A stretch of DNA of 9,274 bases from Candidatus Bathyarchaeota archaeon (lineage in GTDB: Archaea > Thermoproteota > Bathyarchaeia > TCS64 > B23), in NCBI GenBank assembly GCA_029259285.1, contig JAPDJB010000151.1:1-9274 (forward strand), given 5' to 3'. A model generated the notes under the pieces. The model did not search any database and was not told the DNA's origin. It saw only the letters and a list, made by a program, of their open reading frames with translations. Made by a program: the position numbers and the translations under genes. Positions 5,712 to 9,274 of the stretch are shown piece after piece. Each line of letters begins with the position of its first letter. Position 1 is the first letter of the stretch.

Positions 5712-6298
5712 TCGCCGTGGTCTTAATCGTCGCCCTAGGCGACAGCCTGACAGCCGGCTACATCGATCACCTCAGGAGGAGGCCCTACACCCATATCCTA
5801 GAGGAGCTGATTAGGAGAGAGCTTGAAGTCGAGGCCACCATAATCAACAGAGGGGTGCCTGGTGACACGACGGAGGGTATGCTAAGGAGATTCGAAGCCG
5901 ATGTCCACGCCCATAAGGCGGATTACGCCATCATCTGGGGAGGCATAAATGATCTATATCTCGGTCGAAGCCCCCGAGAAGTGATGGCGAATCTCCTAGA
6001 GCTTTATAGACGATGTAAAGCTGTAGCCGTCACACCAATAGGGTGCACGCTAACCCCCACGAGATTTGAGGCCTTAAACAAGCTAGTCAGGGAGGTGAAT
6101 GGAGACCTGTCGAGGAGATGTCTTGATGAGGGAGTCTCAATAGCTGACCTATACTCCCCCCTCGTCGATGGGGATGGCCTATTGGATCTGAGATTCTCAA
6201 GCGACGGAGTTCACCTAAATCCAGCTGGATATGGGGTTGTAGCCGAGGCCCTCTATCGAGTCCTTAGAGTCCTCATAGATGGAGACCGAGGACGATAA
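5708..6298 (+). CDS. GDSL/SGNH-family hydrolase (cytoplasmic lipase/esterase-like)
   Basis: All four SGNH blocks are present in this 196-residue protein. ALGDSLTAGY holds nucleophile S13, NRGVPGDTT holds oxyanion Gly (block II), WGGINDLY holds N81 (block III), and SSDGVHLNPAGY holds D166 and H169 (block V). The family hydrolyses esters or thioesters of lipids, acyl-CoA or acetylated sugars. There is no signal peptide, as the hydrophobic N-terminus is the first beta strand, so it acts in the cytoplasm. The GTG at 5708 overlaps the previous TGA by 4 nt. The GTG at 5717, with GGTGATC three bases before it, is a credible alternative start (193 residues). It is last in the cluster, and its 3' end runs 26 nt into the convergent permease gene. 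The substrate cannot be read from sequence. Confidence 0.88.
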   Translation: MIAVVLIVALGDSLTAGYIDHLRRRPYTHILEELIRRELEVEATIINRGVPGDTTEGMLRRFEADVHAHKADYAIIWGGINDLYLGRSPREVMANLLELYRRCKAVAVTPIGCTLTPTRFEALNKLVREVNGDLSRRCLDEGVSIADLYSPLVDGDGLLDLRFSSDGVHLNPAGYGVVAEALYRVLRVLIDGDRGR

Positions 6299-7634
6299 GG
6301 TAGAGGGTTGAGAGAAATAGGTGGATGCTGGCTGCGGTGAAGCCGATCTTCGTGAACCTCTTAATCGAGAGCGGCTTCCCCTCCTGCTCGGCGACACCTA
6401 TGGCGATGATGCAACTCGGCGATCCCAGGGGGAAGAGGTTTCCACCGAGGTTCGCCCCCAGTATCAGCCCCCACCAGATAGTGCTCGGCCCCCCCTCGAC
6501 GATGAGGTGCTTAGCTATAGGGGCGAAGGTTGCTGTGAGGGGGATGTTATCGATGAAGGCTGAGGCGAAGGCTGAGAGCCATAGCACCGCTATCGGCATT
6601 AGGTAACCCCTGCCATGGACGGCCTTGGAGATCGCTAGGGAAGCCATCTCGACGACGCCTATATTGTCTAGGCCGTTGATCATGACGAATAGGCCTGCTA
6701 GGAAGAGGATCGTAGGCCAATCGATCTCGCCTAGGGCCCCCCTCGGCTCCCTCTCCACCAGCATAAGCATCATGGCTCCCCCCGCCAGGGCGATGAGGGG
6801 TAGGGTGGCTCTGATGAGGTCGTGGAGGGCGAAGGCGATGATGGTCCCCCCAATTATGGCAGCGGCCGCCGCCTGTATGGGGCCGAAATCCACCCTAAGC
6901 TCAGGTGGGGGGCCGAGCCTCTCGAAGTTGAAGCCGTTCAGAGACCCTATCTCCCTCTCCAGATCCATCTCAACCTTCACGCCTAGCAGGTCTTCAACCC
7001 ATTCCAGGGGCTTTATGGGTCTAAGCTCCCTCCTCTCCAGCCTCTCCTCCCTAAGCTCTCTGAGATATAGTAGGAGGGTTACGAGGTAGAGTATTAAGGC
7101 GATGGGAGTCATGGTGAGGAGGAAGGAGTTGAAGGGGATGCCCCCCTCCATGGCTACGATGATATTGGGTATGGAGCTCACCATGAGGGCTAAGCCGCCG
7201 ACGTTGGAGATTATGGCTTGGAAGATGAGGAGGGTCTGAGGCCTTAGCTCCCCGCTTCTAGCTATGAGGAGGGTCAGCGTCGCCGAGATGAGCATCGCGC
7301 CTATATTGTTGAGGAAGATGGTTAGGATCATGGTGAAGGTTAACAGCAATATGGCCAGCGGCGTCGAGGAGGGGGAGAGCCTCATCATCCTCGACGCTAT
7401 ATAGCTGAAGATACCTGAGCGTTCAGCCCCCCTGACGAGGAGCATCATCCCAAAGACTATGCAGAGTATATCCGGCTCCATGTATTCTAGGAGTCTCTCG
7501 GGGTTTACGACTCCTATGAGTAGGAATATGCCTGCCCCTATGAGGGAGGCGTAGGTTCTATGGATGCTCTCGGATACTATGAGGAGGAGGACGAAGAGGA
7601 AAATAGTGAGGGATAGGAGTTGGAGGGCATTCAT
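6273..7634 (-). CDS. ArsB/NhaD-type ion permease (SLC13/ion-transporter superfamily)
   Basis: This 453-residue polytopic membrane protein is built of two inverted halves. The first half has IFLNNIGAML (107-116) and ISNVGGLALMVSSIPNIIV (142-160). The second has SAFIDNIPLTATFAPI (358-373) and GANLGGNLFPLGSPSCIIAIG (393-413). These paired Asn-rich hairpins are diagnostic of the ArsB/NhaD/CitMHS group. A hydrophilic linker of about 60 residues (191-252) separates the halves. Members move arsenite, Na+/H+, sulfate or dicarboxylates; the ion cannot be told here, and no arsenic genes are nearby. The ATG at 7634 starts one base after the stop of the coiled-coil gene, so the two are cotranscribed. A GGTG ribosome site lies just upstream, inside the previous gene's end. 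The 3' end overlaps the convergent GDSL gene by 26 nt. Confidence 0.85.
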   Translation of the reverse strand: MNALQLLSLTIFLFVLLLIVSESIHRTYASLIGAGIFLLIGVVNPERLLEYMEPDILCIVFGMMLLVRGAERSGIFSYIASRMMRLSPSSTPLAILLLTFTMILTIFLNNIGAMLISATLTLLIARSGELRPQTLLIFQAIISNVGGLALMVSSIPNIIVAMEGGIPFNSFLLTMTPIALILYLVTLLLYLRELREERLERRELRPIKPLEWVEDLLGVKVEMDLEREIGSLNGFNFERLGPPPELRVDFGPIQAAAAAIIGGTIIAFALHDLIRATLPLIALAGGAMMLMLVEREPRGALGEIDWPTILFLAGLFVMINGLDNIGVVEMASLAISKAVHGRGYLMPIAVLWLSAFASAFIDNIPLTATFAPIAKHLIVEGGPSTIWWGLILGANLGGNLFPLGSPSCIIAIGVAEQEGKPLSIKRFTKIGFTAASIHLFLSTLYLIVLGLHL

Positions 7635-7635
7635 A

Positions 7636-7956
7636 CTACACCGTCTCTTCCGCCCCCTCCCCCTCTCCCCTCTCCGCCGGCCTTATGCTCTCAGCGATCT
7701 TCCTATACTCCGCCATCAGCTGGTCGATGGTGTGCTTCCTCAGCTTCAGCAGTAGATTCCACTTATTCTTACTGTTCGTCTCCAGCTTACCAACCCGCTC
7801 ACACAGCTCTGAGATCTCACCCCTGAACTTCTCCAACTCCTCTGAAAACTTCTTCAACTCCTCATCTATGTATCGCTGGAAGCGGATCTCGATCTCCTCC
7901 AGCCTGCTCTTAAGCTCATCCCTGACGATCTCTCGGACTCTATCCTCGATGCTCAT
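7636..7956 (-). CDS. Small coiled-coil protein preceding the permease
   Basis: This 106-residue, highly charged helical protein has residues 1-60 (starting MSIEDRVREIVRDELKSRLE) with heptad-like spacing of Leu/Ile/Phe, suggesting a coiled coil. A basic patch follows (NSKNKWNLLLKLRKH, 61-75), then a Glu/Gly-rich acidic tail. No signal peptide or membrane segment is seen. I do not recognise a named family. The ATG at 7956 is chosen because a good BRE/TATA (minus strand, 7996 to 7984) sits about 35 bp upstream. The longer frame to 8043 would run over that promoter and into the divergent gene. The gene ends one base before the permease start, so it may be an oligomeric accessory or regulator of the permease, but that is inference from position only. 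Confidence 0.7.
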   Translation of the reverse strand: MSIEDRVREIVRDELKSRLEEIEIRFQRYIDEELKKFSEELEKFRGEISELCERVGKLETNSKNKWNLLLKLRKHTIDQLMAEYRKIAESIRPAERGEGEGAEETV

Positions 7957-7983
7957 ATCTAGATACAACGCCTCTGAGAATAC

Positions 7984-7996
7984 TGATATAATTTTC
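7984..7996 (-). promoter_or_regulatory. TATA/BRE for the coiled-coil-permease operon
   Basis: On the minus strand GAAAATTATATCA reads as a TATA box with an A/G-rich BRE just upstream (GAGGAAAA). It is centred about 35 bp from the ATG at 7956, predicting a leader of about 10 nt. Confidence 0.6.
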
Positions 7997-8010
7997 CTCA
8001 GGGCCGTAAG

Positions 8011-8019
8011 CTTATTATA
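8011..8019 (+). promoter_or_regulatory. TATA box for the divergent TY-Chap-like gene
   Basis: CTTATTATA lies about 26-30 bp before the ATG at 8042, so the transcript should start at or within a few bases of the start codon (leaderless). It is only about 24 bp from the oppositely oriented TATA box at 7984-7996, making a compact divergent promoter. Confidence 0.6.
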
Positions 8020-8041
8020 GGCCGTGGGGAGGGCTATCCCC

Positions 8042-8401
8042 ATGGACTCAGGGGAGCGAGTCTACTGGATTAGAGCGATGCTGAGGGACAGCTTCGACGT
8101 CGGCGCCTCAATCATCATCTTCGAGAACCCAGAGACGGGGAAGTTCATCCAATTCGCATTGATGGGGCGTGAAGGCCTCATCTGCGATGTCCCAACAACC
8201 ATCCTAACCGTCGAGGAGGAGGAGAAACTAAGGGAGCTGATGCCCGAAACCTCAAGGGATATGGAGACCGGTGAACTCATCTCCTATCAACGCTGGTTCG
8301 ACTCCCATGAACTCGATAGGGCTGCCGAGCTAGTCGAGGAGATCTTCACCAACATCTTCAACCTCTCAGTCGATTACGGTTTGAGATGTATAGTTGGCTG
8401 A
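8042..8401 (+). CDS. Small TY-Chap/YbjN-like domain protein
   Basis: The 119-residue protein reads as an alpha/beta domain: a helix (ERVYWIRAMLRDSF), strands SIIIFENPETGKFIQFALMG and GLICDVPTTILT, then VEEEEKLRELMP and a C-terminal helix ELVEEIFTNIFNLS. The FENPETGKFIQFAL / LICDVP / EEEEKLREL pattern resembles the T3SS- and YbjN-type peptide-binding chaperone (TY-Chap) domain. This is a moderate, pattern-based call. In bacteria related folds act as chaperones, but an archaeal role is unknown. I prefer the ATG at 8042 over the GTG at 8024, because the TATA box at 8011-8019 would place the transcript start near 8041. It has no signal peptide, and it is divergent from the coiled-coil-permease operon, sharing its upstream region. 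Confidence 0.6.
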   Translation: MDSGERVYWIRAMLRDSFDVGASIIIFENPETGKFIQFALMGREGLICDVPTTILTVEEEEKLRELMPETSRDMETGELISYQRWFDSHELDRAAELVEEIFTNIFNLSVDYGLRCIVG

Positions 8402-8404
8402 CCG

Positions 8405-8433
8405 GCTTTAAGGCCCGTTCTAGGCTCTAGAAC
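8405..8433 (+). promoter_or_regulatory. Promoter with perfect 17-bp palindrome before the beta-propeller gene
   Basis: A TATA-like GCTTTAAGG (8405-8413) lies about 35 bp before the ATG at 8444. Directly after it, GTTCTAG-GCT-CTAGAAC (8417-8433) forms a perfect inverted repeat of 7-bp arms around 3 bp, ending about where transcription should start. It may be a repressor operator over the initiation site; as RNA it could also form a small hairpin 3' of the preceding gene. Confidence 0.55.
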
Positions 8434-8443
8434 AAGTGTTCAA

Positions 8444-9274
8444 ATGACTGGTATTATCTCAGGATACTCCCCTCCATTCATAGATATGAGTTCCACAGCC
8501 TATGGCGTGGGATTATCGAAGACCGATATACTCCTCATAACCCTGCTCCTCCTAGGCTGGTGTTCATGGCTGAGGTATGGGCAGCCGAGGCCGCTGGAGG
8601 CTGAGGGCCTCCTAGAGCGCTTCAACTCCTACGAGGAGCTAGTCGAGTATTTGAAGAGTTGTGGATGGCGAAGACCCTGGGTTAGAGGCCCGATATTAAT
8701 GCTTGAGGAAGAACTGGCTGCTAAGGCTGTCTCAGCACCCGAGTCTGCGCCCAGCTACTCGACCACGAATATCCAGGTGGAGGGGGTCGACGAGGCGGAT
8801 GTCGTGAAGACTGATGGTCGATACCTATACATCGCCTCAGGATGCAACATAACGATACTCGGGGCCTAACCACCGGAGGAGCTGGAGATCCTCTCCACCA
8901 TCAACCTAAACTCCTCCGTGGTCGGCCTCTACATCTACGATGACCGCCTTGCAGTCATCGCCTTCGATTATGCCGTCCACCCCCTATTGGAGTATGGAGT
9001 GAAGGTTAAGCCGATCCCGCCGATCTGGTGGGGTAGAACCCTCGTGGAGGTCTATGATGTCTCAGATAGGCGATGCCCCATCCTCCTCAGCCGGATAGGG
9101 TTAGATGGCGAATACCTCAGCTCAAGGATGGTGGAGGGCTACCTATACCTCGTCGTCTCCAAGCCGGCCATACTGCTGAACAAGAGCTACGTCGAGCTTC
9201 CAAGGATCACCGTGGATGGGGAGGTCTATGAGGTGGAGGCCGAGGAGGTGGTGAGGGCGATGGAGGACCTGATC
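8444..9274 (+). pseudogene. Secreted beta-propeller protein (COG4880 type) interrupted by in-frame TAA; 3' end beyond window
   Basis: Residues 27-40 form a membrane or signal segment (TDILLITLLLLGWC). Then come FNSYEELVEYLKS and the family hallmark YSTTNIQVEGVDEADVVKTD (105-124) plus GRYLYIASG, as in archaeal secreted C-terminal beta-propeller proteins. A TAA at 8867-8869 ends the first part after residue 141. The very same frame continues open to the window edge as PPEELEILSTINL, VVGLYIYDDRLAVIA, LVEVYDVSDRRCPILLSRIG and YLSSRMVEGYLYLVVSKPAI, all propeller-like. The stop falls at an expected Tyr (ILGA-Y-PPEEL), so a single base change from TAC or TAT explains it; no frameshift is needed. It could be a pseudogene, a sequencing error or readthrough. 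The start could also be ATG 8486 or GTG 8507; the promoter favours 8444. Confidence 0.75.

Noticed and set aside
6321..7089. Several plus-strand frames inside the permease region.
   Set aside because: They are shadows of the minus-strand membrane protein, Ser/Arg/Pro-rich and without family motifs or ribosome sites.
8867..8869. Reassignment of a stop codon or pyrrolysine at the propeller stop.
   Set aside because: Pyrrolysine uses TAG, not TAA, and TAA closes several other intact genes in this window.
1..9274. CRISPR array, insertion sequence, or large repeat.
   Set aside because: By eye I found no regularly spaced repeats, transposase motifs or long terminal repeats on either strand.

Overview
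The window looks like a gene-dense stretch of a (hyper)thermophilic archaeon. I would guess a TACK-type lineage such as Thermoproteota, Bathyarchaeia or Korarchaeota, but the sequence does not fix the phylum. The reasons are an archaeal class I CCA-adding enzyme, an archaeal YchF-type GTPase segment, an archaeal COG2112-type kinase, archaeal TATA boxes about 25-35 bp upstream of near-leaderless starts, GTG/TTG starts, GGAGG/GGTG ribosome sites, heavy AGG/AGA/ATA codon use, and a tRNA-Pro with an encoded CCA.

Layout. (1) 1-1697 (+): an open frame cut by the left window edge. It joins the middle of a YchF/OLA1-like GTPase (up to the NKxD motif) directly to an almost complete CCA-adding enzyme. 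(2) 1763-2361 (+): a VapBC-type toxin-antitoxin pair with a TATA box framed by a 15-bp direct repeat that is a candidate operator. (3) 2393-3160 (+): a small RIO-like protein kinase. (4) 3161-3608: no intact protein gene. It holds small hairpins, a possible decayed reading frame, tRNA-Pro(GGG), a strong 24-nt hairpin after the tRNA, and a strong TATA box. (5) 3609-6298 (+): a tight five-gene cluster of an ECF-type S component, a membrane-anchored DUF4430 protein, a winged-helix/DUF4443-like protein, a gamma-glutamylcyclotransferase-fold protein whose catalytic Glu position is Val, and a GDSL/SGNH hydrolase. (6) 6273-7956 (-): a two-gene operon, a 106-residue coiled-coil protein followed by an ArsB/NhaD-type permease, convergent with and overlapping the hydrolase gene by 26 nt. 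(7) 8042-8401 (+): a TY-Chap/YbjN-like small protein, leaderless and divergent from the coiled-coil gene. (8) 8444-9274 (+): a secreted beta-propeller protein of the COG4880 type, interrupted by an in-frame TAA exactly where a Tyr codon is expected and running off the right edge.

How the genes may work together. The S component and the DUF4430 protein overlap by 11 nt. They plausibly form a vitamin (perhaps corrinoid) uptake module, with the DUF4443-like protein as candidate regulator; this is inference. The most notable items are the GTPase-CCA fusion frame, the in-frame stop in the propeller gene, the catalytic-residue change in the cyclotransferase, the vapBC promoter repeats, and several perfect palindromes at promoters and gene junctions. 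I do not see a CRISPR array, insertion sequence or complete novel defence system.
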